Shown here in pieces: positions 42,518-51,110 of a DNA stretch of 64,000 nucleotides. Location: the NCBI RefSeq assembly GCF_026130605.1, contig NZ_JANFAU010000006.1:186001-250000 (forward strand), written 5' to 3'. Positions within the stretch are counted from its first letter, which is position 1. Every line of letters starts with the position of its first letter. This DNA is from Sphingomonas lycopersici (GTDB taxonomy: Bacteria > Pseudomonadota > Alphaproteobacteria > Sphingomonadales > Sphingomonadaceae). The notes beneath the pieces were generated by a model. It was not told the origin of the DNA. It did no database searches and worked only from the letters and a program-made list of their open reading frames with translations. Position numbers and translations under genes: made by a program.

Positions 42518-42794
42518 GAGACATCCAATCGTAGCGCAGCGCGATCATCCGGTCGGCGAGCGTCGCGGGCGAGATCGGGAAGGTGCCGTTGGCCAGCGCT
42601 TCCTTGATCAGCTCGACGCGGTTGGAATCGACCGGCGGCTTGGATGCAAGCTGCCCCGCCAGCGTCTGCGGCTGTTCGGCCGCCGCCGGCGGCGTATCGA
42701 CGCGATTGACCGCACTCGTCTGCGACACGCGCGTAACGGGCGCGACCTGACGGTCGCCGCTCGTGACTGGCCCTGTGCCGATCGAATCCACCAT
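42504..42794 (-). CDS. flgM: Anti-sigma-28 factor FlgM
   Basis: This 96-residue protein has a disordered, polar N-terminus and a C-terminal sigma-binding helix region (VDSNRVELIKEALANGTFPI, LADRMIALRYD), typical of FlgM. It holds FliA until export through the completed hook. It is encoded between flgA and flgN. Confidence 0.9.
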   Translation of the reverse strand: MVDSIGTGPVTSGDRQVAPVTRVSQTSAVNRVDTPPAAAEQPQTLAGQLASKPPVDSNRVELIKEALANGTFPISPATLADRMIALRYDWMSRDPA

Positions 42795-42862
42795 GTCCGC
42801 ACCTTTCCGGTTCCGCTGACATGGCGGTAAACGGCAGGCGGTAGGGAAGTTTTAGCATTTTT

Positions 42863-43363
42863 TTATTGGTCGCCCCAGCCGGGCAGCGTCGCGCGCCCGG
42901 CCTCGACCGCCACCGCCTGTACCGGCATGCGGCCGTCGGCAACCTTGACCATCAGCCGCTCGCCCGCCGCGGCATCGCCCAGCGCCACCCCGTCGCGGGT
43001 GATCGAGAAGCCGTCCGCGCCCGCTTCGATCGTCAACGGGTCGCCGCGGCGGATCACCTTCTCGGCGTTGCGCGCGGCGGCGGGGAGGGCGGCGGCGGGC
43101 GCGGCAGCGGCGCGTGCCGGCATCACCACGGGCACGAAGACGCGCCAGTCGGGGCCGGTGCAGGTGACGACGACCGCGTCATGCGCCTCGGTGCGCCACG
43201 CCATCGAGACCATCGGGCAGGCGGCCAGCCGCAGCCGCGGGTCGACCACCGCGCGTGCGCCGCCCTCCTGGCCGATCGCGCGCCCGGTAAAGGCGGCGAC
43301 CCCGCGATCGAGCGCGGCGATATCCTGAAAGGCGACGGTGGCGAGCAACGCGAGAGCGATCAT
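42863..43363 (-). CDS. flgA: Flagellar P-ring assembly chaperone FlgA
   Basis: This is about 166 residues from an ATG at 43363 (ATGA overlap with the motB-like gene). There is a short hydrophobic leader (MIALALLATVAFQ), then a reduced SAF-like domain: VIRRGDPLTIEAGADGFSIT, LGDAAAGERLMVKVADG and a VQAVAVEAGRATL end. FlgA assists FlgI P-ring formation in the periplasm. Confidence 0.88.
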   Translation of the reverse strand: MIALALLATVAFQDIAALDRGVAAFTGRAIGQEGGARAVVDPRLRLAACPMVSMAWRTEAHDAVVVTCTGPDWRVFVPVVMPARAAAAPAAALPAAARNAEKVIRRGDPLTIEAGADGFSITRDGVALGDAAAGERLMVKVADGRMPVQAVAVEAGRATLPGWGDQ

Positions 43364-43902
43364 CGGGATTTCCCTTCGCCCGCAAAGGCGAGCGTGACGG
43401 TGACCTGGCGCGGGCCGGGCCGGTTGGTGGTCGAAACGAGGATGCGGCCGGGCGCGACCGTGCCGAGCGCGGCGGCGACCGCGCGGGCGCGATCGGTGGC
43501 GAGCACGATGCCGCTGCCGCTCGCGCGGTCGACGTCGGCGGCGCTGCCGTCGACCGCGCCGGTGACGGTGAGCATCACGCGGGGGTCGCGCACCGCGTCC
43601 TTCGCCCAGGCGACCAACGCGTCGGGCGCCGCCGGCAGCGCGGCGGACCCCGGGGCGAAATCGCGCAGGGCATTGGCGGCGAGCGGCATGGCCGCCGGCG
43701 CAGGCGCGAACGCAGCGCGCGGCGCGCCGCCGAAGCCCTGCCGCAGCCCGTCGGCCAGCACATGCGGGTCGAGCTTCTGGTTGGCCTGGAGCAGCACGAA
43801 AAAGCCGACCAGCAGCAAGGCGAGATCGGCGAGCGTGATCAGCCACAGCGGCCGGGTCGGCGGCGCGGCGGGAAAATCGTCGAGCGCGGCGTCGCTGCTC
43901 AT
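43360..43902 (-). CDS. Short MotB-like stator protein
   Basis: This 180-residue protein starts at 43902. A single transmembrane helix (LWLITLADLALLLVGFFVLL, about 19-38) carries the Asp expected for ion flow in MotB. The C-terminal part (ATDRARAVAAALGTVAPGRI) resembles a shortened OmpA-like peptidoglycan-binding domain. At 180 residues it is far shorter than the full MotB encoded at 54646-55554. It overlaps the motA-like and flgA genes by 4 bp each, so it belongs to that operon. It may make a second stator type. Confidence 0.8.
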   Translation of the reverse strand: MSSDAALDDFPAAPPTRPLWLITLADLALLLVGFFVLLQANQKLDPHVLADGLRQGFGGAPRAAFAPAPAAMPLAANALRDFAPGSAALPAAPDALVAWAKDAVRDPRVMLTVTGAVDGSAADVDRASGSGIVLATDRARAVAAALGTVAPGRILVSTTNRPGPRQVTVTLAFAGEGKSR

Positions 43903-44570
43903 GCGACATCCTCGCGCACGGGAGAAAAGCTGACCGGGCGGCACGCGCGCGGCGCCTCGCGCGCGGCGAGCTCGGCGACCGGCGCCTCGATCCGCGCGCG
44001 TTCGCTTGCTTCGATCCGCCCCGCGGCGCGCAGCCGCGCGGCGATCGGCAGCGCGACGAGATTGGCGAGCAGCGCGCCGTACAGCGTCGCGAGCAACGCC
44101 ACCGCCATCGCCTGCCCGATCGCGCGCGGGTCGCTCATCTGGGTGAACATCGCGACCAGCCCGACCAGCGTGCCGACCATCCCCATCGCGGGAGCGGCCT
44201 CGGCCATCGCGCTCCACGCATCGGCGGCGGCGGCGTGACGCTCGGCGCGCGCGCGGCGGCGGCGGCGCAGCTCCTCGGCGACCGCCTCGGCGCCCTCGCC
44301 GTCGACGATCATCGTGATCGCGGTGGCGAGATCGGCGTCGGCGATCACCGAGCGATCGAGCGCGACCGCGCCGTGGCGCTGCGCGATGCGCGAGAGACTG
44401 GCGATCTGCTCCAGCAAGGGATCGGCCGAAAAGCGGCGGCGCGGCAACGTTGCCAGCGCGCGCAACGCCCGCCCGAGATCGTCGGCCCGCGTGCGCAGCA
44501 TCGCGGCGACCGCGGTGCCGCCGATGACGATCACCGCCGCATAGGGATCGAAGAACATGCCGGGAGTCAT
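43899..44570 (-). CDS. MotA/PomA-like stator protein lacking the first membrane segment
   Basis: This 223-residue protein has VIVIGGTAVAAMLR (14-27, the second helix of MotA) at its very N-terminus, then a cytoplasmic charged region, and APAMGMVGTLVGLVAMFTQM and AVALLATLYGALLANLVALP, the last two helices. The first MotA helix appears missing. The ATG at 44570 (or Met5 at 44558) has no Shine-Dalgarno and lies about 12 bases after a sigma-54 -12 box, so translation may be leaderless. It is paired with a short MotB-like gene. Confidence 0.8.
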   Translation of the reverse strand: MTPGMFFDPYAAVIVIGGTAVAAMLRTRADDLGRALRALATLPRRRFSADPLLEQIASLSRIAQRHGAVALDRSVIADADLATAITMIVDGEGAEAVAEELRRRRRARAERHAAAADAWSAMAEAAPAMGMVGTLVGLVAMFTQMSDPRAIGQAMAVALLATLYGALLANLVALPIAARLRAAGRIEASERARIEAPVAELAAREAPRACRPVSFSPVREDVA

Positions 44571-44582
44571 GCTGCGCGTCTA

Positions 44583-44599
44583 CGCAAGGCGTGTGCCAA
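44583..44599 (-). promoter_or_regulatory. Sigma-54 promoter of motA-like-motB-like-flgA-flgM-flgN
   Basis: On the minus strand TTGGCACACGCCTTGCG has TGGCAC-N5-TTGCG with GG-N10-GC spacing. Transcription should begin at or next to the ATG at 44570. Confidence 0.82.
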
Positions 44600-44673
44600 T
44601 TGCCGTCATCCCGCCGTCATGCCGTAGTTGATTCGGTATGACGGTGGGCGGGAAAAGTGGGATCTCCCCACCT

Positions 44674-44750
44674 CCGTTCGCCCTGAGCTTGTCGAAGGGC
44701 GGCCCCAACTCTCGGGCGGCAGGACGCCCTTCGACAAGCTCAGGGCGAAC
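44674..44750. repeat. Palindromic element family A (copy 6)
   Basis: Family A arms flank a GGCCCCAACTCTCGGGCGGC centre. The element sits between two divergent sigma-54 promoters and adds about 77 bp of spacing between the enhancer-like sites and the leftward promoter. Confidence 0.92.
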
Positions 44751-44782
44751 AGATCATATTTTCCGCGTTGCCCCAGATGCTA

Positions 44783-44820
44783 CCGGCAAACTTGCCGGCC
44801 GACCGGCAACATCTTGCCGC
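44783..44820. promoter_or_regulatory. Two candidate FlbD-binding palindromes
   Basis: CCGGCAA-AC-TTGCCGG (44783-44798, perfect) and CCGGCAA-CATC-TTGCCGC (44803-44820) are adjacent. They lie 42-80 bp upstream of the flgB promoter and about 200 bp from the motA-like one, as for sigma-54 enhancer sites. FlbD as the binder is inference. Confidence 0.55.
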
Positions 44821-44861
44821 CTCGGGCTGCCGCCGGAGGTCGAATCCCTTCCAGCCGGCAA

Positions 44862-44878
44862 TTGGCACGGCCTTTGCT
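44862..44878 (+). promoter_or_regulatory. Sigma-54 promoter of the flgB operon
   Basis: TTGGCACGGCCTTTGCT contains TGGCAC-N5-TTGCT with GG-N10-GC spacing, 42 bp before the flgB ATG. Confidence 0.85.
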
Positions 44879-44919
44879 GATCTCTTCCGCGCACATTCCC
44901 GTGCAGGAGACCCGGCCCG

Positions 44920-45264
44920 ATGGCCAACGATACGTTGTTCGGCGTTCACGGCACAGCACTCGAGGTGCGCTCGCAGCGGATGGGGTTGCTCGCGTCGAAC
45001 ATCGCCAACGCGTCGACGCCCGGCTTCAAGGCGCGCGACGTCGATTTCCATCAGGCGCTGTCCGCGGTCGAGCAGGGCGGTGCGAGCGGGTTCGACAATA
45101 GCGTCAAATATCGCACCCCGCTGCAGCCCTCGATGGACGGCAACACCGTCGATCTGAGCCAGGAGCAGACCGCCTTCGCCGAAAACGCCGTCCAATATCA
45201 GACGACCCTGGCGTTCCTGAACGGGCGCATCGCGACGCTCACGCGCGCGCTGAAGGGAGAATGA
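44920..45264 (+). CDS. flgB: Flagellar proximal rod protein FlgB
   Basis: This 114-residue protein has the rod motif LFGVHGTALEVRSQRMGLLA, with SNIANASTPGFKARDVDF, and a C-terminal TLAFLNGRIATLTRALKG coiled-coil. It is the first gene of flgBCDEFGHIJKL and overlaps flgC by 4 bp. Confidence 0.95.
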   Translation: MANDTLFGVHGTALEVRSQRMGLLASNIANASTPGFKARDVDFHQALSAVEQGGASGFDNSVKYRTPLQPSMDGNTVDLSQEQTAFAENAVQYQTTLAFLNGRIATLTRALKGE

Positions 45265-45680
45265 GCATGGCGACCAACGCGCCGATGACGATTTTCCAGG
45301 TCGCGGGCCGCGCGATGTCCGCGCAGCTCGTGCGGATGAACACCACCGCGTCGAACCTCGCCAACGCCGGCGGCACCGCCGGATCGGAGGATGCCGCCTA
45401 TCGCTCGATCAAGCCGGTGTTCCGCACCAGCTACGATCAGGCGACCGGGTTGTCGACGGTCGATGCGGTGCAGGTCGTCACCGCGGGCGGCACCCCGACC
45501 AAGCGCTACGATCCGAGCAATCCGATCGCCGACAAGGACGGCAATATCTACGAAGCCTCGGTCGACGAGACCCGCGAGCTGGTCGACATGATGGAGACCG
45601 CGCGCAGCTACCAGAACAATGTCGAGGTGATGAACACCGCCAAGACGCTGATCCTCGATACGCTCAAGATGGGGCGCTGA
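45261..45680 (+). CDS. flgC: Flagellar proximal rod protein FlgC
   Basis: This is 139 residues from 45261. An ATG two codons later (45267) has better spacing from GGAG and may be the true start. Rod motifs are LVRMNTTASNLANAGGT and the C-terminal MMETARSYQNNVEVMNTAKT. It is part of the rod with FlgB, FlgF and FlgG. Confidence 0.95.
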   Translation: MSMATNAPMTIFQVAGRAMSAQLVRMNTTASNLANAGGTAGSEDAAYRSIKPVFRTSYDQATGLSTVDAVQVVTAGGTPTKRYDPSNPIADKDGNIYEASVDETRELVDMMETARSYQNNVEVMNTAKTLILDTLKMGR

Positions 45681-45683
45681 TCC

Positions 45684-46385
45684 ATGACCACCACCAACAG
45701 CAGCTATGATTCGACGCTCGCCTCGCTCGGCATCCCGCGGTACGGCGCGACGTCGAACACGACGAGCAATGCGCAGTCGAACACCGGCAAGACCTCGCTC
45801 AACCAGGGCGATTTCCTGCGGCTGATGACCGCGCAGATGCAGAACCAGGACCCGTTCTCGCCGGTCGACAATACGCAGATGGTCGCGCAGATGGCGCAAT
45901 TCTCGTCGCTCGCCGGGATCACCGACATGTCGACGACGCTCAAGGCAATCGCCGACAAGCTCGGCGCGACCAGCACCGCCGACGCGGTGAGCTATATCGG
46001 CAAGACCGTCCTCGTCCCCGGCACCACCGCCTATGGCCGCACCTCGGGCGGGATCGCCGGCGCGGTCGAACTCGGCGGCGATGCCACCAACGTCAACGTC
46101 ACCATCTCGGATTCGAACGGGCAGGTGCTCAAGACGATGAAGCTCGGCGCGCATGCCAAGGGCAGCATGACCTATGATTGGGATGGAAAGACCGATCAGG
46201 GCCAGGATGCCGGCAGCGGGCCGTTCACCGTTTCGGTGACCGCGCAGAACAATGGCGCGACCGTTTCGTCCACCGGCCTCGTCTGGGCGCCGGTCCAGTC
46301 GGTGTCGACCGCCAGCGGCAGCGCCGTCCTCAACCTTCCCGGCATCGGCGACGTCGCCGCCGCCAATGTTCGCCAGATCGGCTGA
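45684..46385 (+). CDS. flgD: Hook cap / hook assembly protein FlgD
   Basis: This 233-residue protein has the conserved FlgD N-domain (LNQGDFLRLMTAQMQNQDPF, MVAQMAQFSSLAGITDM) and a beta-rich C-terminal domain with MTYDWDGKTDQGQDAGSG. It forms the cap under which the hook polymerises. It is 3 bp after flgC. Confidence 0.95.
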   Translation: MTTTNSSYDSTLASLGIPRYGATSNTTSNAQSNTGKTSLNQGDFLRLMTAQMQNQDPFSPVDNTQMVAQMAQFSSLAGITDMSTTLKAIADKLGATSTADAVSYIGKTVLVPGTTAYGRTSGGIAGAVELGGDATNVNVTISDSNGQVLKTMKLGAHAKGSMTYDWDGKTDQGQDAGSGPFTVSVTAQNNGATVSSTGLVWAPVQSVSTASGSAVLNLPGIGDVAAANVRQIG

Positions 46386-46405
46386 GTCCAACAGGAGCAC
46401 TATCC

Positions 46406-47668
46406 ATGGCCTTCTACACTTCGCTTAGCGGCCTCCAGGCCTCGCAGACCGACATGGCGACGATCAGCCACAATCTGGCCAACGTCGCCACCAACGGCTT
46501 CAAGAAGTCGCGCACCGAATTCGCCGACGTCATCGCCAGCAACCTCACCTCCTCGCCGACCTCGGCGGTCGGGTCGGGCGTCTTGGTCAAGGGCAACATC
46601 CAGCAGTTCAGCCAGGGCAATCTCGTCCAGTCGGCGAACGGGCTCGACCTCGCGATCTCGGGCGACGGCTTCTTCGCGGTGAAGCCCAATCCCGATGCGG
46701 CGCAGGTCGATTACACCCGCAACGGCGCGTTCAGCGTCAACGCCGACAACGAAGTGGTCGATTCGAACGGCGGCCGGCTGCAGGTCTATCCGGTCGACGG
46801 ATCGGGCGCGGTGGTCGCGACCGGGATCGAATCGACCGTGTCGCTCCGCCTCCCCGCGACCAGCGGCACCGCGGTGCCGACCACCGCGGTCAATTATTCG
46901 CTCAACCTGTCGTCGAGCGCGGGGCTGCCGAGCGGCGGCGCGTTCAGCCGCTTCGATCCGTCGACCTATAACAATTCGACCTCGACCACCGTTTACGACA
47001 CCAGCGGCAACCCGCTGACCATGACGACCTATTTCCGGCGCGAGACGACCCCGGACGCGGCCGGCAACACCAATTGGTCGGCCTATAGCTTCATCGGCGA
47101 TCAGGCGGTGACGGTGGGCGGCGCGGATCACACCACGCTGACCTTCAACAGCAGCGGCCAGCTCACCGCGGGCGGCAGCTCGACCTCCGATCCGGTCACC
47201 CCGTCGGGTTCGACCGGTGCGCAGACGATCACGCTCAGCTACGGCAGCGCGACGACCCAGCTCGCCTCGCCGTTCAACGTCGCCACGCGCAGCCAGAACG
47301 GCGCCGCGATCGGGCAGCTTCAGGGGGTCACCGTCGACGCCAAGGGGCTGGTCAAGGCGAGCTATTCGAACGGCGACGTGCAGAATCTCGGGATGGTCGC
47401 GATCGCCAATTTCAGCAATCCGGCGGGGTTGCGCCAGCTCGGGTCGGGCTATTGGGCGCAGACCGGGCTGTCGGGGGCGCCGGTCGCGGGGCAGGCCGGC
47501 AGCAACGGCGCCGGCTCGCTGATGAGCGGCACGCTCGAACAGTCGAACGTCGACATCACCGAGGAACTGGTCAACCTGATCGCCGCGCAGCGCAACTTCC
47601 AGGCCAATTCCAAGGCGCTCGATACCGACAATCAGATCTCGCAGACGATCATCAACCTGCGTTCGTGA
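46406..47668 (+). CDS. flgE: Flagellar hook protein FlgE
   Basis: This is 420 residues from an ATG at 46406 with AGGAG upstream. The N-terminus has MAFYTSLSGLQASQTDMATI and ISHNLANVATNGFKKSRTEF. The C-terminus has SNVDITEELVNLIAAQRNFQ, the rod/hook family end. Hook subunit; the length is typical for alphaproteobacteria. Confidence 0.96.
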   Translation: MAFYTSLSGLQASQTDMATISHNLANVATNGFKKSRTEFADVIASNLTSSPTSAVGSGVLVKGNIQQFSQGNLVQSANGLDLAISGDGFFAVKPNPDAAQVDYTRNGAFSVNADNEVVDSNGGRLQVYPVDGSGAVVATGIESTVSLRLPATSGTAVPTTAVNYSLNLSSSAGLPSGGAFSRFDPSTYNNSTSTTVYDTSGNPLTMTTYFRRETTPDAAGNTNWSAYSFIGDQAVTVGGADHTTLTFNSSGQLTAGGSSTSDPVTPSGSTGAQTITLSYGSATTQLASPFNVATRSQNGAAIGQLQGVTVDAKGLVKASYSNGDVQNLGMVAIANFSNPAGLRQLGSGYWAQTGLSGAPVAGQAGSNGAGSLMSGTLEQSNVDITEELVNLIAAQRNFQANSKALDTDNQISQTIINLRS

Positions 47669-47694
47669 TCCAGCGAAACGCGGCGGAGGCGTAA

Positions 47695-48447
47695 ATGGAC
47701 AAACTGGTCTATACGGCGGCGACGGGGCTGCGCGCGCACATGCAGGCGCAGGCGGCGATCGCCAACAATATAGCCAACGCCTCCACCACCGGCTTTCGCG
47801 CCGATCGCGTGGTGTTCGATCAGATCCAGCTCACCGGGGGCGGCGCGACGCTGATGGCGCGCGCGCCGACCACCTCGGAGATCACCGACGCCGATCGGCA
47901 GCAGGGCACGATGATGGCCACCGGGCGCCCGCTCGACGTCGCGGTCGATGGCCGCAACGACTGGATCGCGGTGCAGGCGCCCGACGGCGGCGAGGCCTAT
48001 ACGCGGCGCGGCGACTTTTCGGTCTCGCCGTCGGGCACCTTGCAGACCGGCGACGGCTTTCTCGTGATGGGCCAGTCCGGCCCGATCACGATCCCGCCCT
48101 ATAGCGGGCTGTCGATCGGCTCGGACGGGTCGATCTCGATCATCCCGCAAGGCGATACCACGGGCAAGCCGCAGGTGATCGACAAGATCAAGCTCGTCTC
48201 GGACAATGGCGCCGACACCGTGAAGGGGCTGGACAATCTGCTCCACGTCCGCGGCGGCGGGTCCCTGCCCGAGAACCTCGACGGCAAGGTGATCGCCGGG
48301 ACGCTCGAGGGTTCGAACGTCAACATGACGCAGGCGCTGGTCGACATGATCGAGAACCAGCGCAGCTACGAAGTGCAGGCCAGCCTGCTCAAGAATGCCA
48401 AGGATATGGACGAAGGCGCATCCTCGGTGATGCGGCTTCCTGCCTGA
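47695..48447 (+). CDS. flgF: Flagellar rod protein FlgF
   Basis: This 250-residue protein starts with MDKLVYTAATGLRAHMQAQA, has AIANNIANASTTGFRADR and ends with NVNMTQALVDMIENQRSYEV. It is shorter and less Gly-rich than FlgG and directly precedes it, so it is FlgF of the rod. Confidence 0.94.
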   Translation: MDKLVYTAATGLRAHMQAQAAIANNIANASTTGFRADRVVFDQIQLTGGGATLMARAPTTSEITDADRQQGTMMATGRPLDVAVDGRNDWIAVQAPDGGEAYTRRGDFSVSPSGTLQTGDGFLVMGQSGPITIPPYSGLSIGSDGSISIIPQGDTTGKPQVIDKIKLVSDNGADTVKGLDNLLHVRGGGSLPENLDGKVIAGTLEGSNVNMTQALVDMIENQRSYEVQASLLKNAKDMDEGASSVMRLPA

Positions 48448-48460
48448 GGGGGATTGAACG

Positions 48461-49249
48461 ATGACCACCGCCGCCATGCATATCGCGCGCACCGGGCTCG
48501 ACGCCCAGGACATGCGCATGCGCGTGATCTCGAACAACCTGGCCAACGTCAACACCACCGCGTTCAAGCGCGATCGCGCCGCCTTCGCGACGTTGAGCTA
48601 TCAGGTGGTGACCGCGCCGGGCGCGCAATCGACCCAGTCGACGCAATATGCCACGGGCTTGAACCTCGGCACCGGCGTGCGCGTCCAGGGCACCGCGCGG
48701 ATCGATACCGCGGGGTCGCTCAACACCACCGGCAACGCGCTCGATCTCGCGATCGATGGCGACGGTTATTTCCAGGTGCAGATGCCGTCGGGCGAGCTGG
48801 GCTATACCCGCGCGGGCAATTTCTCGCGCTCGCCCGAAGGCATGCTGATCACCAGCGACGGCTATCAGGTGATGCCGGGGATCACGATCCCGCAGGGTGC
48901 CACCTCGATCACGATCGGCACCGACGGCACCGTCTCCGCGACGCTGCCCGGCAAGACCGAGGCGCAGACCTTGGGCCAGTTGCAGGTCGCGAGCTTCCCC
49001 AATGCCGCCGGGCTGCAGAGCGCGGGCGACAATTATGTCATGGAAACCGCCGCTTCCGGCCCGGTCAACCTCGGCGTGCCGGGGCAGGACGGGCGCGGCT
49101 CGGTGCGGCAGGGGATGCTCGAAGCGTCCAACGTCAATGTCGTCGAGGAACTGGTCGACATGATCGAGACGCAGCGCGCCTATGAGGTCAATTCGAAGAT
49201 GATCTCGGCGACCGACGACATGCTCAAATACGTCAACCAGAACATCTGA
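48461..49249 (+). CDS. flgG: Flagellar distal rod protein FlgG
   Basis: This 262-residue protein has ARTGLDAQDMRMRVISNNLA and NVNTTAFKRDRAAFATLSYQ near the start and NVVEELVDMIETQRAYEVNS at the end, the FlgG signature. It is the distal rod, and its gene overlaps flgH by one base. Confidence 0.96.
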   Translation: MTTAAMHIARTGLDAQDMRMRVISNNLANVNTTAFKRDRAAFATLSYQVVTAPGAQSTQSTQYATGLNLGTGVRVQGTARIDTAGSLNTTGNALDLAIDGDGYFQVQMPSGELGYTRAGNFSRSPEGMLITSDGYQVMPGITIPQGATSITIGTDGTVSATLPGKTEAQTLGQLQVASFPNAAGLQSAGDNYVMETAASGPVNLGVPGQDGRGSVRQGMLEASNVNVVEELVDMIETQRAYEVNSKMISATDDMLKYVNQNI

Positions 49250-49953
49250 TGCCGGGATCGATGATGGCCATGCGTATCTCCCTCTCCGTCGCGCTCGGCG
49301 CCGCGCTGATCGCCTCGCCGGCGGCCGCGGGGCTGTTCGGCAAGAAGAAGCCGGCGGAGGATTTCTCCGCGGTGCGGCTCGCCCCGGTGGCGCAGACCCC
49401 GGCCGCCGCGCCCGAGGCGAATGGCGCGATCTTCCAGGCGGCGACCGGCTATGCCGCGCTCCACGAAGGCTGGCGCGCGCGCCGCGTGGGCGATCCGCTG
49501 ACGATCGTGCTGGTCGAGCGCACCGCCGCCTCCAAATCGGCCTCGTCGAAGCTCGATTCGGGCGGCGGCTTCGGCATCACCCCGCCGAGCACCGGGCCGC
49601 TGTCGCTGTTCAGCCCGACCGACGCCTCGGCCAGCGGGACGCGCAACTTCAAGGGCACCGGCACCACCGATCAGGCCAATTCGCTGTCGGGCGAAATGTC
49701 GGTGACGGTGGCGCAGGTGTTCCCCAACGGCACGATGCTGGTGCAGGGGCAGAAGCGCGTCACGCTCAATCGCGGCGACGAATTCGTCCAGATCAAGGGG
49801 ATCGTGCGCACCGCCGATGTCGATCTCGACAATCGCGTGCTGTCGACCCGCGTGGCCGACGCGCAGATCGCTTATACCGGCAAGGGCGATGTCGCCCGCG
49901 CCAGCCGCCAGGGCTGGCTGAGCCGCTTCTTCCAGGTGGTGAGCCCGTTCTGA
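49249..49953 (+). CDS. flgH: Flagellar L-ring protein FlgH
   Basis: This is 234 residues from 49249; an ATG at 49270 gives a cleaner signal peptide (MRISLSVALGAALIASPAAAG). L-ring motifs include AALHEGWRARRVGDPLTIVL, EMSVTVAQVFPNGTMLVQGQ and LSTRVADAQIAYTGKG. FlgH is normally a lipoprotein, but this chain has no Cys at all, so no lipobox exists. It probably enters the outer membrane without an N-terminal lipid anchor. Confidence 0.93.
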   Translation: MPGSMMAMRISLSVALGAALIASPAAAGLFGKKKPAEDFSAVRLAPVAQTPAAAPEANGAIFQAATGYAALHEGWRARRVGDPLTIVLVERTAASKSASSKLDSGGGFGITPPSTGPLSLFSPTDASASGTRNFKGTGTTDQANSLSGEMSVTVAQVFPNGTMLVQGQKRVTLNRGDEFVQIKGIVRTADVDLDNRVLSTRVADAQIAYTGKGDVARASRQGWLSRFFQVVSPF

Positions 49954-51110
49954 TGACCAGCATCGCGCTTCCTTTTCCGTCCGCCGGGCGGCCGCGCCGG
50001 GTGAACCGCGCGCGCTGGTGGCTGGCGCTGATCGCGATCCTCGTCGCGATCCTCGCGGGCCATCCGGCCGGCGCCGATCGGATCAAGGATCTCGGCACCT
50101 TCCAGGGCATCCGATCGAACCAGCTGACCGGTTACGGCATCGTCGTCGGGCTGCCCGGCACGGGCGACGACAATCTCGAATATACCATGCAGTCGGTGAA
50201 GGCGGTCGCCTCGCGTTTCGGGCTGCAGCTGCCGCCGAACGTCAGCCAGGGGCTCAAGAACGCCGCGGTGGTGATGGTGACCGCGGAATTGCCCGCCTTC
50301 GCCAAGCCCGGCCAGCGGATCGACATCACCGTCGCCTCGCTCGGCAAGGCCAAGTCGCTGCGCGGCGGCGCTTTGGTGCTCACCCCGTTGCTCGGTGCCG
50401 ACGGCCAGATCTATGCGATGGCGCAGGGCAATCTTGCGGTCGGCGGGCTCGGCGCCGAGGGCCGGGACGGGTCGCAGATCGTCGTCAACGTCCCCTCCAC
50501 CGGGCGCATCCCGGAGGGCGCGACGGTCGAACGCGCGGTCGCCACCGGGTTCGATCAGACGCCGTATCTCACCTTCAACCTCGCGCGTGCCGATTTCACC
50601 ACCGCGCAGAATGTCGCGGCGGCGATCAACAGCCGGCTGGGCGGGGGCAGCGCCGAGGCGAAGGATGCGGTGTCGATCGCGGTCAAGGCGCCGGTCGGCG
50701 CCGACGTGCGCGCGACGCTCATGTCGACGATCGAGAATCTCAGCGTGGTCACCGCCGAGCCGCCGGCAAAAGTAATTGTTAATGCCCGGACGGGAACGGT
50801 CGTTATTAATTCTGCGGTCCGGGTGGGTCCGGCCGCGGTGACGCACGGCAAGCTGACCGTGCGCATCGACGAGAACCAGCGGGTCAGGCAGCCTGGTCCG
50901 TTCAGCCAGGGCCAGACCGCGCTCGAGCAGAAATCGAACGTGTCGGTCGATGAGGAGCGCCGCCCGATGTTCCTGCTCGCGCCGGGACCCAAGCTCGCCG
51001 ACGTGGTGAAGGCGGTCAATGCGATCGGCGCCTCGCCGGCCGATCTGGTCGCGATCCTCGAGGCGCTCAAGGAAGCGGGCGCGCTCAAGGCGGAGCTGAT
51101 CGTGCTATGA
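49953..51110 (+). CDS. flgI: Flagellar P-ring protein FlgI
   Basis: This 385-residue protein has an N-terminal basic/hydrophobic signal (about 22-41), then DRIKDLGTFQGIRSNQLTGY and GIVVGLPGTGDDN, the P-ring signature, with GGALVLTPLLGADGQIYAMA further on. It ends with an EALKEAGALKAELIVL tail. It is periplasmic and assembled with FlgA help. Overlaps flank both ends. Confidence 0.97.
   Translation: MTSIALPFPSAGRPRRVNRARWWLALIAILVAILAGHPAGADRIKDLGTFQGIRSNQLTGYGIVVGLPGTGDDNLEYTMQSVKAVASRFGLQLPPNVSQGLKNAAVVMVTAELPAFAKPGQRIDITVASLGKAKSLRGGALVLTPLLGADGQIYAMAQGNLAVGGLGAEGRDGSQIVVNVPSTGRIPEGATVERAVATGFDQTPYLTFNLARADFTTAQNVAAAINSRLGGGSAEAKDAVSIAVKAPVGADVRATLMSTIENLSVVTAEPPAKVIVNARTGTVVINSAVRVGPAAVTHGKLTVRIDENQRVRQPGPFSQGQTALEQKSNVSVDEERRPMFLLAPGPKLADVVKAVNAIGASPADLVAILEALKEAGALKAELIVL

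Larger units (their letters stand above)
44571..44919. other. Divergent regulatory region motA-like / flgB
   Basis: This 349-bp region has no gene. From left to right it holds a leftward sigma-54 promoter, a family A palindrome (44674-44750), two candidate FlbD palindromes (44783-44820), a rightward sigma-54 promoter (44862-44878) and the flgB leader. Confidence 0.8.
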
